Shown: in pieces, positions 1 to 9,070 of the stretch
Layout of the letters: each line of letters starts with the position of its first letter
Numbering within the stretch: the first letter of the stretch is position 1
Origin: Haloarcula japonica DSM 6131
Lineage (GTDB): Archaea > Halobacteriota > Halobacteria > Halobacteriales > Haloarculaceae
NCBI RefSeq assembly: GCF_000336635.1
Contig: NZ_AOLY01000005.1
Location: forward strand, 1-64,000
Direction: 5' to 3'
Length of the DNA stretch: 64,000 nucleotides
The notes under the pieces: generated by a model
Seen by the model: only the letters and a program-made list of their open reading frames with translations
Database searches by the model: none
Told to the model about the DNA's origin: nothing
Position numbers and translations under genes: made by a program

Positions 1-2
1 CA

Positions 3-1055
3 ACCGAGGAGTTCGCGGACCTCTGTATGGAGGCCGTCAAGGCAAACGCCGACTATCAGGGCTACCCGCTCGGGACCGCCCTCGCGCGCCCGGTCATCGC
101 CAAGGCCATCCTCTCGGTCGCCGAGGAGCAGGGCTGTTCGGCCGTCGCCCACGGCTGTACCGGCAAAGGGAACGACCAACTGCGCTTCGAGGCCGTCTGG
201 CGTGACTCCGACCTCGATGTCATCGCACCGGTGCGTGAACTCGGGCTCACCCGCGAATGGGAGAACGAGTACGCCGCGGAGAAGGGCCTGCCCGTCGAGG
301 GCGGCGACGGCGGCCGCTACTCCATCGACACGAACCTCTGGAGCCGTTCCATCGAGGGCTCCGAACTGGAAGACCCGAGCACCATCCCAGCCGACGACAT
401 CTACAAGTGGACCGAGAACCCCTCCGACAAGGACGCCGAACTCGTCGAGGTCGAATTTGAGGAAGGCGTTCCCGTTGCTGTCGACGGCGATGAACTCGGC
501 GGCGTCGAACTTATCGAGCAACTCAACGCGCAAGCGGGTGCCCACGGCATCGGCCGCACGGACATGATGGAAGACCGTATGCTCGGGCTGAAAGTCCGCG
601 AGAACTACGAACACCCCGCGGCCACCGTCCTGCTGACGGCCCACGAAGCGCTGGAAGGCCTCGTCCTCACGCAGGAAGAGCGCCAGTTCAAGGCCCAGGT
701 CGACCAGGAGTGGTCCCAGAAGGCCTACCAGGGCCTCGTCGACGCGCCGCTGACGGGCGCGCTCGAGGCGTTTATCGACGACACCAACGAGCGCGTCACC
801 GGGACCGTTACGGTCAAACTCGAAGGCGGTCACTGCCGCCCGGTCTCGCGCGAATCGGACTACGCCGTCTACAGCGAGTCGGCGGCCTCGTTCAACGAGG
901 AGGACGTCTCCGGGGGCATCACCCAGCAGGACGCCACCGGCGTCGCGAAGTACCACGGCTTCCAGTCCCGTTTGGCGAACAAGATTCTGGCCGACGCAAA
1001 GAAGGGCGCCGCCGTGACCGACGGCAGCGGCGACAGCGAGGACACGGAGGAGTAA
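3..1055 (+). CDS. argG: argininosuccinate synthase, 5'-truncated by window edge
   Basis: Joins citrulline and aspartate with ATP to give argininosuccinate, the next-to-last step of arginine synthesis in the cytoplasm. The frame is open from base 3, so the N-terminal ATP-loop region lies outside the window. The visible part contains the AHGCTGKGNDQLRFE segment typical of the synthase family, near visible residue 45 counting from the first in-frame ATG (base 27), and then the central and C-terminal synthase domain. The C-terminus is an acidic tail ending in DSEDTEE. It ends 4 nt before argH, so the two are almost certainly co-transcribed. Confidence 0.95.
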   Translation, partial: TEEFADLCMEAVKANADYQGYPLGTALARPVIAKAILSVAEEQGCSAVAHGCTGKGNDQLRFEAVWRDSDLDVIAPVRELGLTREWENEYAAEKGLPVEGGDGGRYSIDTNLWSRSIEGSELEDPSTIPADDIYKWTENPSDKDAELVEVEFEEGVPVAVDGDELGGVELIEQLNAQAGAHGIGRTDMMEDRMLGLKVRENYEHPAATVLLTAHEALEGLVLTQEERQFKAQVDQEWSQKAYQGLVDAPLTGALEAFIDDTNERVTGTVTVKLEGGHCRPVSRESDYAVYSESAASFNEEDVSGGITQQDATGVAKYHGFQSRLANKILADAKKGAAVTDGSGDSEDTEE

Positions 1056-1059
1056 GCGA

Positions 1060-2562
1060 ATGAGCGACGGCGAGGATCACGAGACGGCGGACGCCACCGG
1101 AGACCACGACGAGACGGTCGTCCGCCGCGACCGCTTCGCGGGCGGGCCCGCCCGGTCGTTCCTCTCCTCGCTGTCGGACGACGAGCGCATCTTCGCGGCC
1201 GACCTGGCTGTCGACCGCGCCCACGTCGTGATGCTGGCCGAACAGGAGATCATCGACCGCGAGACGGCCGGTGAGGTGCTGGCCGCACTGGCGGCTGTTG
1301 AGGAGGCGGGCCACGGAGAGCTGCCCGACGGCGAAGACGTTCACGAAGCCATCGAGAGCGCCGTGATTGAGCGTGTCGGCCCCGCCGGCGGCAAGATGCA
1401 CACCGCGCGCTCGCGCAACGACGAGGTGGCAGCCTGCATCCGCTACCGCCTGCGCGAAGACATATTGGACCTCGTGGAGACCCTCATAGGAGCCCGCGAG
1501 CGACTCATCGAAGTGGCTCGCGCCGAGCGCGAGACGGTGATGCCCGGCTACACGCATCTCCAGCCCGCACAGCCGACGACGGTCGCCCACTGGGTGCTGT
1601 CCTACGAACAGGCGCTCCAGCGCGACACCGCACGGCTGCTGGATGCCTACGAGCGCGTCAATCAGAACCCGCTGGGGTCGGCCGCGTTCGCCGGGACTCC
1701 CTTCGACGTGGACAGGGAGCGCACGGCGGAACTGCTCGGGTTCGAGGGCGTCGCCGAGAACTCGATGGACGCCTCGGCCACGCGGGATTTCCTCGTCGAG
1801 ACGACCAGCGCGGTGGCGACGCTGGCGACGAACTTGTCGGGGCTGGCCGAGGACGTGGTCGTGATGGCGAGCAAGGGCCACGTCGACCTCGACGACGACT
1901 ACGCCTCGACGTCCTCTATCATGCCCCAGAAGAAGAACCCGGACACGCTGGAACTGGTCCGCGGTCGAACGGGCGACGCCGTCGGTGGGCTGAACGGCCT
2001 GCTGACCAACCTGAAAGGCCAGCCGCGCGCGTACAACCGCGACCTGCAGCGCGCCGGCCGGCACGCCTGGGACGCAATCGACAGTGTCACCGAGAGCGTG
2101 GCCGTGGCCGCTGGTGCGGTCGCGACCGCGGACTGGCCCGCCGACACGCTCGAAGCCGCGGCTACCGATGGATTCGCGACGGCGACCGGCGTGGCGGACC
2201 TGCTGGCGATGGCCGGCGTGCCGTTCCGGACAGCCCACGAGGTCGTCGCCGAGGCGGCGGCGGGCCTGGGTCCCGAGGAGGACGCGCCCGACTACGAGGC
2301 GCTGTCGGCCGTTGCCGAGGACGTGCTGGGCGAGCCCTTGTCGACTTACGTCGATCGCGAGGCGTTGGCGGCTGCGCTTGACCCGACCGAAAGTGTCGCA
2401 ATGCGGGACTCTCGGGGTGGCCCGGCCCCCGACGCCGTCGCCGAGCAGGTATCGGTGGCTGAGGATGCCCTCGCCGCCGACAGCGAGGAACTGACTGACC
2501 GCCGGCAGGCGGTTTCACAGGCGACTGACCGGCGCCAGACGGAGGTGGACCGATATGTCTGA
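1060..2562 (+). CDS. argH: argininosuccinate lyase
   Basis: Splits argininosuccinate into arginine and fumarate. The 500-residue protein carries the fumarase/aspartase superfamily signature SSIMPQKKNP at residues 285-294, on the mobile catalytic loop. It also has HTARSRND (114-121) and PGYTHLQPAQP (162-172), which holds the catalytic His. The N-terminus has a haloarchaeal acidic extension of about 20 residues. The C-terminal 60 residues are Ala/Asp-rich as in homologues. It starts 4 nt after argG. A GTCCC/GGGAC hairpin at 2572-2586 follows the stop and may end the argGH transcript. Confidence 0.96.
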   Translation: MSDGEDHETADATGDHDETVVRRDRFAGGPARSFLSSLSDDERIFAADLAVDRAHVVMLAEQEIIDRETAGEVLAALAAVEEAGHGELPDGEDVHEAIESAVIERVGPAGGKMHTARSRNDEVAACIRYRLREDILDLVETLIGARERLIEVARAERETVMPGYTHLQPAQPTTVAHWVLSYEQALQRDTARLLDAYERVNQNPLGSAAFAGTPFDVDRERTAELLGFEGVAENSMDASATRDFLVETTSAVATLATNLSGLAEDVVVMASKGHVDLDDDYASTSSIMPQKKNPDTLELVRGRTGDAVGGLNGLLTNLKGQPRAYNRDLQRAGRHAWDAIDSVTESVAVAAGAVATADWPADTLEAAATDGFATATGVADLLAMAGVPFRTAHEVVAEAAAGLGPEEDAPDYEALSAVAEDVLGEPLSTYVDREALAAALDPTESVAMRDSRGGPAPDAVAEQVSVAEDALAADSEELTDRRQAVSQATDRRQTEVDRYV

Positions 2563-2693
2563 ACGACCACCGTCCCCTCGCGGGACAATTATACCATACT
2601 TCTGATACACGAATCGGAAACGTGGAGGATTTGGAGTTTTGATACGATTAGAGTGCGGTGTGTGTTGTTAAACTATTCTGATATGTTCGAAGG

Positions 2694-2700
2694 CTTTAAG
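2694..2700 (+). promoter_or_regulatory. TATA element of the argW-argF operon
   Basis: The stretch CGAAGGCTTTAAGTGG contains an archaeal TATA box (CTTTAAG) about 30 nt before the argW start codon. That spacing predicts transcription starting at or within a few bases of the ATG, that is, a leaderless mRNA. The surrounding 165 bp between argH and argW is clearly richer in A+T than the genes. Confidence 0.6.
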
Positions 2701-2727
2701 TGGATCCCTGTCACAGGATGAACTACA

Positions 2728-2892
2728 ATGGCAGAATGCATCGAGTGTGGGGCGGACGTGTCCCTGCACGACAACCTCGAAGTTGGAGAGATCGTTGACT
2801 GTACCACCTGCGGTGCCGAGCTGGAAGTCGTCGGCGCCGACCCCGTCGAGCTCGACAGCGCACCCGAGCTCGAAGAGGACTGGGGTGAGTGA
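2728..2892 (+). CDS. lysW: amino-group carrier protein LysW/ArgW
   Basis: A 54-residue acidic carrier protein. Its C-terminal glutamate side holds the growing amino acid so that glutamate (and in other organisms alpha-aminoadipate) is protected during ornithine or lysine synthesis. The sequence shows two Cys pairs, CIEC at residues 4-7 and CTTC at 25-28, forming a zinc ribbon, and the diagnostic C-terminal motif EDWGE. Only a LysW family member ends this way. It heads the argX-C-B-D-E-F operon with its own TATA box. Because an aspartate kinase is encoded nearby (14,938), I expect it to serve arginine rather than lysine, but the sequence alone does not prove that. Confidence 0.95.
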   Translation: MAECIECGADVSLHDNLEVGEIVDCTTCGAELEVVGADPVELDSAPELEEDWGE

Positions 2893-2979
2893 GGTGTTCG
2901 CGGTGGCGCGGCGTTCGACGCCGTACGTGACGCCCGTGGCGGTTGACGCCGCGAGCCGCGAACCCACGGAGGACTCAGT

Positions 2980-3876
2980 ATGAAAGTCGGACTCCTCTAC
3001 TCGCGCATCCGCCGGGACGAGAAGCTGCTCCTGTCGGAACTGCGCGAGCGCGATCACGAGATCGAGAAGATAGACGTTCGCAAACAGCAGTTCAATATCC
3101 ACGAGGCCCCCGAGGCCTTCGAGGATCTGGACATCGTCGTCGACCGCTGTCTGGCGACCAGCCGCAGCGTGTACGCGACGAAGTTCGCGAAGGCCTACGG
3201 CGTCCCCGTGGTCAACGGCCCCGAGGTCGCCGACACCTGCGCGGACAAGGTCAACAACAGCCTCGCGCTGGAAGCGGCGGGCGTGCCGACGCCGAACACG
3301 GATGTCGCGTTCACGAAGGACGCGGCGCTGGAATCCATCGAGAAGTTCGGCTACCCCTGCGTCCTGAAGCCGGTCGTCGGCTCCTGGGGTCGCCTGATGG
3401 CGAAGATCGACTCCCGCTCGGCCGCCGAGGCCATCCTCGAACACAAGGAGACGCTCGGCCACTACGAGCACAAGATCTTCTACGTCCAGGAGTTCGTGGA
3501 CAAGCCCGGCCGCGACATGCGCGTGCTGGCCGTCGACGGCGAACCGATTGCGGCGATGGTCCGCTCCTCGGACCACTGGCTCACCAACGCCGCGAAGGGC
3601 GCAGAAACCAACGAGTTCGAACTGGACGACCGCGCGCTGGAACTGGTCGAGAAGGCCTCCGACGCGGTCGGCGGCGGCCTGCTCGGTATCGACTTAATGG
3701 AAGTCGGTGTCGACGAGGAAAGCGGTGAGTTCGAGGACTACACGGTCCACGAGGTCAACCACACCGTCGAGTTCAAGGCGCTGAACGAGGTCACCGACGT
3801 GGACGTGCCTGCGAAGGTCGTCGACTGGCTCGAACAGAAGGCGGCGACGGAGGCCGACGCCGAGGTGACAGCATGA
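2980..3876 (+). CDS. argX: glutamate--LysW ligase (ATP-grasp)
   Basis: RimK-like ATP-grasp ligase of 298 residues that attaches glutamate (or alpha-aminoadipate) to the C-terminal Glu of LysW. The ATP-grasp core is seen at VLKPVVGSWG (around residues 128-137) and at the Mg-binding EVNHTVEFKAL near the C-terminus (around 258-268). The start MKVGLLYSRI follows an 87-nt spacer after argW. Its last codons overlap the start of argC in an ATGA arrangement. LysX and ArgX differ only in specificity residues that I cannot assign confidently, so the Glu preference is inferred from the arginine context. Confidence 0.9.
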   Translation: MKVGLLYSRIRRDEKLLLSELRERDHEIEKIDVRKQQFNIHEAPEAFEDLDIVVDRCLATSRSVYATKFAKAYGVPVVNGPEVADTCADKVNNSLALEAAGVPTPNTDVAFTKDAALESIEKFGYPCVLKPVVGSWGRLMAKIDSRSAAEAILEHKETLGHYEHKIFYVQEFVDKPGRDMRVLAVDGEPIAAMVRSSDHWLTNAAKGAETNEFELDDRALELVEKASDAVGGGLLGIDLMEVGVDEESGEFEDYTVHEVNHTVEFKALNEVTDVDVPAKVVDWLEQKAATEADAEVTA

Positions 3877-4910
3877 CGTACTCCGCGAGCGTCGTCGGCG
3901 GTTCCGGCTTCACCGGCGGGGAACTGCTTCGCATCCTCGACGGCCACCCCGAGTTCGAACTGGCGCAGGCGACCAGCCGCTCGAAGGAGAACAAGACCAT
4001 CGGCCACTCCCATCCGAACCTCCGGCACTCGGACCTGCGCTTTTCGTCGCCGGAGGACCTGGAGTCGGTCGACGTGCTGTTCGCCGCGACGCCCCACGGC
4101 GTCTCGATGGAGCAAATCGACGCGTTCCAAGAGGCCGCCGGCACGGTCGTCGACCTCTCGGCGGACTTCCGCCTCGACAGCGAGGCCCAGTACGACGAGT
4201 GGTACGACGGGCACACGCGCCCGGAACTGCTCGAACAGAGCGAGTACGCGCTGCCGGAACTCAACCGTGACAACCTCGCGGGTGCAGACCTCATCGCCTC
4301 GGGCGGCTGTAACGCCACGGCGACGATCCTTGGCCTGCTCCCGCTGTTCGAGGCCGACATCCTCTCCGGCAACGAGCAGGTCGTCGTCGACGTGAAGGTC
4401 GGCTCCAGCGAGGGCGGGGCCGGCGGCGGCGAGGCATCCAGCCACCCCGAGCGCTCGGGCGTCGTCCGCCCGTACGCGCCCACGGGCCACCGCCACGAGG
4501 CCGAGATCCAGCAGTTCCTCGGCATCGACGTGTCCTTCACCGTCCACGCGGTGGACATGATCCGCGGCGCGAGCGCGACCTGTCACGTCTTCCCCGAGGG
4601 GCCCGTCTCGAAGGGCGACCTCTGGGGCGCGTACCGCGGCGAGTACGAGGACGAACCGTTCGTCGAACTCGTCGCCGGCGGTGGCGGCGTCTACCGCTAC
4701 CCCGAACCCAAATCGGTCGCGGGCACGAACCGCGCCGAGGTCGGCTTCGAACTCGACCCCGGCAACAAGCGACTGGTCGTGTTCTCGGCCATCGACAACA
4801 TGATGAAAGGGTCGGCGGGCCAGGCGGTCCACGCGGCCAACGTCGCACTGGGCATCGAAGAGACGGCGGGCCTGGAGTTCCAGGGGCTCCACCCCGTCGG
4901 CGCACCGTAA
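3873..4910 (+). CDS. argC: [LysW]-glutamyl/aminoadipyl phosphate reductase
   Basis: NADPH-dependent reductase converting LysW-bound gamma-glutamyl phosphate to the semialdehyde. The 345-residue protein has an N-terminal Rossmann motif GGSGFTG (9-15) and the catalytic Cys146 in SGGCNATATI, the family signature. The start overlaps the stop of argX by 4 nt, indicating translational coupling. It belongs to the ArgC/LysY family, and its place in the operon supports the LysW-bound substrate. Confidence 0.94.
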   Translation: MTYSASVVGGSGFTGGELLRILDGHPEFELAQATSRSKENKTIGHSHPNLRHSDLRFSSPEDLESVDVLFAATPHGVSMEQIDAFQEAAGTVVDLSADFRLDSEAQYDEWYDGHTRPELLEQSEYALPELNRDNLAGADLIASGGCNATATILGLLPLFEADILSGNEQVVVDVKVGSSEGGAGGGEASSHPERSGVVRPYAPTGHRHEAEIQQFLGIDVSFTVHAVDMIRGASATCHVFPEGPVSKGDLWGAYRGEYEDEPFVELVAGGGGVYRYPEPKSVAGTNRAEVGFELDPGNKRLVVFSAIDNMMKGSAGQAVHAANVALGIEETAGLEFQGLHPVGAP

Positions 4911-4929
4911 CCCCTGGAGAGGCTTTTTC

Positions 4930-5790
4930 ATGACAGTAGTTATCAAAGTCGGTGGCGCTCGCGCGGTCGACCCTGCGGGGGCGCTTGCGGACGTGGCATC
5001 GTTAGTGGCCGACGGTGAGCAAGTCGTCGTGGTACACGGCGGCTCCACCAAAGTCGACGAGACGCTCGAACGGCTCGGCGTCGAGCCCGAATACGTCGAG
5101 ACCCCGTCGGGCGTCGTCGGCCGGTTCACGGACGAGACCACGATGGAGGTGTTCGAGATGGCGTTTGGCCACCTGAACACCCAGCTCGTCGCCGGCCTCC
5201 AGAGCGAGGGCGTCGACGCGGTCGGTCTCAACGGCGTCGACGGCAAACTGCTCTACGGACCGCGCAAGTCCGCAGTGCGGGTCGTCGAGGACGGGAAGAA
5301 GAAGATCCGCCGTGGCGACCACTCAGGGACCATCAAGCAGGTCAACGGCGACCTGCTGGACTCGCTGCTCGACGATGGCTACACACCGGTTGCTGCGCCA
5401 CCCATGGCCGGCGACGACGATGGGGAAATCATTCCCGTCAACACGGACGCCGACCGCTCGGCGGCGGCCATCGCCGGCGAACTCGACGCGCAGCTGGTAC
5501 TCTTGACCGATGTCGAGGGCGTCTACGCTGACCCCGATGACCCGTCGACACTCATCGAATCGGTCGAGACGGCGGCCGACTGGGATGCGCTTGAGGACGC
5601 CGCGGAAGGCTTCATGAGCCGGAAGATCATGGCCGCCGAGGAGGCGCTCGACGGCGGCGCACCCGAGGTTGTGGTGGCCGACGCCAACGCCGAGTCACCG
5701 ATCCTCTCGGCGCTTGACGGCGGCGGCACCCACGTCCACGCGAACGCACTCGAACAGGACACAGACAAGACAGCGACGGAGGAACAATGA
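4930..5790 (+). CDS. argB: [LysW]-glutamate/aminoadipate kinase
   Basis: Amino acid kinase of 286 residues that phosphorylates the side chain of LysW-bound glutamate. Family features are IKVGGA at residues 5-10 (phosphate-binding glycines), VVVHGGS (about 33-39) and the C-terminal nucleotide site TDVEGVYADP. It lies 19 nt after argC and overlaps argD by 4 nt. The last 15 residues form an acidic tail. It lacks the N-terminal helix used by hexameric arginine-inhibited NAGK, as expected for LysZ-type kinases. Confidence 0.93.
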   Translation: MTVVIKVGGARAVDPAGALADVASLVADGEQVVVVHGGSTKVDETLERLGVEPEYVETPSGVVGRFTDETTMEVFEMAFGHLNTQLVAGLQSEGVDAVGLNGVDGKLLYGPRKSAVRVVEDGKKKIRRGDHSGTIKQVNGDLLDSLLDDGYTPVAAPPMAGDDDGEIIPVNTDADRSAAAIAGELDAQLVLLTDVEGVYADPDDPSTLIESVETAADWDALEDAAEGFMSRKIMAAEEALDGGAPEVVVADANAESPILSALDGGGTHVHANALEQDTDKTATEEQ

Positions 5791-6911
5791 GCGGATTCGT
5801 CTTCAACGAGAAACCCATCCAGATCGAACGTGGCGACGGTGCCTACGTCTACGACGACGGCACAGAGTACCTAGACATGGGCGCGTCCTATGCCTGTGTC
5901 CCGCTGGGACACGGCCATCCGGCGGTCCAAGAAGCCGTCAGCGACCAGCTAGAGAAGATCACGTACGTCCAGGCGTCGTACCCGAACGCCGAGCGGACGG
6001 CGCTGTACGACCTGCTGGCCGACACCGCGCCGGACCCGATCAACAAGACCTGGCTCTGTAACTCCGGGACTGAGGCCAACGAGGCCGCACTGAAGTTCGC
6101 CCGGTCGGCGACGGGCAACTCCAAGATTGTCGCGACGATGCAGGGCTTCCACGGCCGGACGATGGGCGCGCTGGCGACCACGTGGAAAAACAAGTACAAG
6201 AAGCCCTACGAGCCGCTCATCGGCGACGTGGAGTTCGTCCCCTACGACGACAGCGAGGCGCTGGACGAGGCTGTCGACGAGGACACCGCCGCGTTCATCG
6301 TCGAACCGGTCCAGGGTGAGGGCGGCATCAATCCGGCCTCGGACGGCTACCTCGAAGCCGCACGGGAGATCACCGAGGACGCCGGCGCGGCGCTCATCTT
6401 CGACGAGGTCCAGACTGGGATGGGCCGGACCGGTGCGCTGTGGAACTCCCAGCGGGCCGACGTCGCGCCCGACATGATAACCGCGGCGAAGGGGCTGGGC
6501 AACGGCCTCCCCGTCGGCACGACGCTGTGCCGGGACTGGATCGCCGAGGACTACGGCTCCCACGCCTCGACGTTCTCGGGCGGGCCGGTCATCTCGGCGG
6601 CCGCCGGCGCGACCGTCTCGACCGTCGTCGAGGACGACGTTCCCGAAAACGCCGCTGCGATGGGCGACTACCTCCAGACCGAACTGGAAGCGGCCGTCGG
6701 CGACGACGTGCGGGATATCCGCGGCGAGGGCCTGATGATCGGCGTCGAGGTCGGTCGCGGCGCGAACGCGGCGCTGAAGGAACTCGCCCTGAACCACCAA
6801 GTGCTCGCGCTGCCGGCCGGCCGCACCGTCGTGCGCCTGCTCCCGCCGCTGACCATCGACGAGTCCCACGCCGACGCCGTCGTCGATGCGCTGTCGGAGG
6901 TGGTTGGATGA
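5787..6911 (+). CDS. argD: [LysW]-aminoadipate/glutamate semialdehyde aminotransferase
   Basis: PLP-dependent class III aminotransferase (374 residues) giving LysW-bound ornithine (or lysine), with glutamate as donor. Visible motifs are NSGTEANEAALKFAR (PLP phosphate cup), FDEVQTGMGRTG (Asp that contacts the pyridine nitrogen) and the Schiff-base Lys in ITAAKGLGNGLP. It overlaps argB and argE by 4 nt on each side (ATGA junctions), so the middle of this operon is tightly coupled. Confidence 0.93.
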   Translation: MSGFVFNEKPIQIERGDGAYVYDDGTEYLDMGASYACVPLGHGHPAVQEAVSDQLEKITYVQASYPNAERTALYDLLADTAPDPINKTWLCNSGTEANEAALKFARSATGNSKIVATMQGFHGRTMGALATTWKNKYKKPYEPLIGDVEFVPYDDSEALDEAVDEDTAAFIVEPVQGEGGINPASDGYLEAAREITEDAGAALIFDEVQTGMGRTGALWNSQRADVAPDMITAAKGLGNGLPVGTTLCRDWIAEDYGSHASTFSGGPVISAAAGATVSTVVEDDVPENAAAMGDYLQTELEAAVGDDVRDIRGEGLMIGVEVGRGANAALKELALNHQVLALPAGRTVVRLLPPLTIDESHADAVVDALSEVVG

Positions 6912-7969
6912 GCGAAGCCGCGAGCCGCGAGGCCGACACCGAGGCCCGCGACCTGCTCGAAGCGGTCGTCCGCATCCCGTCGGTCTCGCGCGACGAGACG
7001 GAGGCGGCCGAACGGCTGGTCGAGTTCTTCGAGGCCCACGGCCGCGAGGCGTGGCTCGACGAGGTCGGCAACGTCCGCGCGCCAGCCGACGACGGCGTCC
7101 TGCTCACCTCCCACATCGACACCGTCCCGGGCGACATCCCGGTCCGCGTCGAGGAGGGTGACGAGGGCGACGTGCTCTGGGGCCGCGGCAGCGTCGACGC
7201 GAAGGGGCCGCTGTGTGCGATGGCCGTCGCCGCCGTCCGCACCGGGGCCTCCTTCGTCGGCGTCGTCGGCGAGGAGGTCGACTCGAAGGGCGCCCGCTAT
7301 CTGATCGAGGACCGCGAGACGGCACCCGATGCCGTCATCAACGGCGAACCCTCCGGCTGGGAGGGCATCACGCTCGGCTACCGCGGCCTGCTGGCCGGAA
7401 CGTACGTCGCGACCAGCGAGTCCGGTCACTCCTCGCGCCCGGAGAATAACGCAATCCAGGACGCCATCGACTGGTGGTCTGCGGTCGACGACGAGTTCGC
7501 CACCGACGAGTGGCACCCCGTCTTCGAACGTGTCACCTGCAAGCCCGTCGATTTCAAGGGCGGGACGTCGACTGACGGGCTCTCCGTCGAGGCGACGATG
7601 GACGTCCAACTGCGGGTCCCGCCGGAGTACAGCACCGACGAGATCCGCGAGATCGCCGACGGATTCCTGACGAACGGGACCGTCAACTGGGACGACAAGG
7701 TGGAACCGGTGATGCAGAGCCCCCGGACCAGCGCCGCCCGGGCGTTCCGGGCCGCGATCCGGCAGGCGGGCGGCGATCCTACGCTGCTTCGCAAGACAGG
7801 TACCAGCGACATGAACGTCTACGCGAAGGCGTGGGACTGTCCGATGGTGACATACGGTCCCGGCGACTCCGACCTCGATCACGCACCGAACGAGCACCTC
7901 CCGCTCGATGAATACGACCGCTCCGTCGCGGTGCTTGAGACCGCGACCGAACGCCTGCTGGAGGACTGA
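6908..7969 (+). CDS. lysK: [LysW]-ornithine/lysine hydrolase
   Basis: M20-family zinc peptidase of 353 residues that releases ornithine (or lysine) from the carrier. Metal-site motifs are LLTSHIDTVPG (His), GRGSVDAKGPL (bridging Asp), VVGEEVDSKG (Glu-Glu) and the C-terminal HAPNEHLPLDEY (His). I chose the ATG that overlaps the argD stop in an ATGA junction. The reading frame stays open further upstream inside argD, but that part is a shadow frame. argF follows after 1 nt. The role (equivalent to ArgE) is inferred from the operon. Confidence 0.92.
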   Translation: MSEAASREADTEARDLLEAVVRIPSVSRDETEAAERLVEFFEAHGREAWLDEVGNVRAPADDGVLLTSHIDTVPGDIPVRVEEGDEGDVLWGRGSVDAKGPLCAMAVAAVRTGASFVGVVGEEVDSKGARYLIEDRETAPDAVINGEPSGWEGITLGYRGLLAGTYVATSESGHSSRPENNAIQDAIDWWSAVDDEFATDEWHPVFERVTCKPVDFKGGTSTDGLSVEATMDVQLRVPPEYSTDEIREIADGFLTNGTVNWDDKVEPVMQSPRTSAARAFRAAIRQAGGDPTLLRKTGTSDMNVYAKAWDCPMVTYGPGDSDLDHAPNEHLPLDEYDRSVAVLETATERLLED

Positions 7970-7970
7970 T

Positions 7971-8867
7971 ATGGACATACTCGACGTCGACGACCTCACG
8001 ACCGACGAACTGACGACCGTCCTCGACCGCGCCGCGGCGATCAAGGCCGACCACGGCGAGGGGAGTCCGAGCGACCTGCTGGACCAGCAGACACTGGGCA
8101 TGATATTCGAGAAGCCATCGACGCGAACCAGGGTCTCCTTCGAGACGGGGATGACGCAACTGGGCGGCCACGCCGTGTTCCTCGGCCCCGACGACATCCA
8201 TCTGGGCCACGGGGAACCAGTCAAGGACACCGCCCGCGCACTCGGCCGGTACGTCGATTTCATCATGGCTCGTGTGTTCGACCACGCCGACGCGGAAGAA
8301 CTGGCCGAATACGCTGAAGTCCCGGTCATCAACGGGCTGACCGACGACGCCCACCCTTGCCAGACGCTCGCCGACCTGCTGACCATCCGCGAGCAGTTCG
8401 GCGACTTCGATGACGTGTCCGTAGCGTGGGTCGGCGACGGGAACAACGTCTGCCAGTCCTTTGCCATCGGCGCGGCGATGGTCGGCATCGACCTCACCGT
8501 CGCCACGCCGGAGGGCTACGGCATCTCCGAGAACGTCGCCGACCGCGCCGCCGCCTTCGGCAACGCGCCCGAGACCACCCACGACCCCGAAGCAGCGGTC
8601 GCCGACGCCGACGTGGTGTACTCCGACGTGTGGGTCAGCATGGGCCAAGAGGACCAGCGCGGCCAGAAGCTCGAAGACTTCGAGGGCTTCCAGATCACGA
8701 CAGACCTGCTCGGCGACCGGCCGTTCATGCACTGCCTGCCCGCCCACCGCGGCGAGGAGGTCACCGATGACGCCATCGAGTCGGAGAACGCCGTTGTCTG
8801 GGACCAAGCGGAGAACCGCCTGCACGCTCAGAAGGGACTGCTCGTGTGGCTGTCCGAGCAGGCGTAG
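7971..8867 (+). CDS. argF: ornithine carbamoyltransferase
   Basis: Transfers the carbamoyl group to ornithine, forming citrulline. The 298-residue protein has the carbamoyl-phosphate site STRTR (50-54), HPCQ (128-131) and the ornithine-binding HCLP (254-257). The ATG directly follows the argE stop; an upstream in-frame start at 7908 would overlap argE by 62 nt and is less likely. The last 57 nt are duplicated 164 bp downstream. Last gene of the operon. Confidence 0.95.
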   Translation: MDILDVDDLTTDELTTVLDRAAAIKADHGEGSPSDLLDQQTLGMIFEKPSTRTRVSFETGMTQLGGHAVFLGPDDIHLGHGEPVKDTARALGRYVDFIMARVFDHADAEELAEYAEVPVINGLTDDAHPCQTLADLLTIREQFGDFDDVSVAWVGDGNNVCQSFAIGAAMVGIDLTVATPEGYGISENVADRAAAFGNAPETTHDPEAAVADADVVYSDVWVSMGQEDQRGQKLEDFEGFQITTDLLGDRPFMHCLPAHRGEEVTDDAIESENAVVWDQAENRLHAQKGLLVWLSEQA

Positions 8868-8869
8868 TA

Positions 8870-8898
8870 CCGTCCCGAGCGGAGCGAGGGACGGCTTT
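8870..8898 (+). terminator. argF terminator hairpin, first copy
   Basis: Inverted repeat CCGTCCC (8870-8876) / GGGACGG (8888-8894) with a 11-nt loop, followed by a short CTTT run, 2 nt after the argF stop. A second copy of the same hairpin follows the duplicated argF tail. Confidence 0.6.
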
Positions 8899-8974
8899 GC
8901 CCCAGGTTTTTGCGCGAGTGGTCATGAACGAAGTGAACGACCCGACGCGGAAAAAGTGGCTGCCGGCACAGGCA

Positions 8975-9031
8975 GAGAACCGCCTACACGCTCAGAAGGG
9001 ACTGCTCGTGTGGCTGTCCGAACAGGCGTAG
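8975..9031 (+). pseudogene. duplicated 3' end of argF (fragment)
   Basis: These 57 nt repeat the last 57 nt of argF (8811-8867) with only two differences, both G-to-A and both synonymous in the argF frame, and end on the same TAG. The stretch before it does not resemble argF, so this is an isolated tail fragment with no start of its own. The following terminator hairpin is duplicated with it. It looks like the remains of a segmental duplication, or of a recombination event that regenerated the gene end. Confidence 0.85.
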
Positions 9032-9033
9032 AC

Positions 9034-9064
9034 CCGTCCCGAGCGAAGTGAGGGACGGCTTTTT
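9034..9064 (+). terminator. terminator hairpin, second copy
   Basis: CCGTCCC (9034-9040) / GGGACGG (9052-9058) followed by CTTTTT. It is the counterpart of the hairpin after argF and has the better T-run of the two. Confidence 0.65.
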
Positions 9065-9070
9065 CCCACC

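Noticed and set aside
919-2238. 439-codon frame on the minus strand opposite argH
   Set aside because: Shadow of a GC-rich gene: codon-position pattern belongs to argH, and the product is Arg/Val-rich without any recognised motif.
6440-6907. Upstream extension of the argE/lysK frame into argD
   Set aside because: Arg-rich out-of-frame translation of argD; the enzyme domain begins at the ATG at 6,908.
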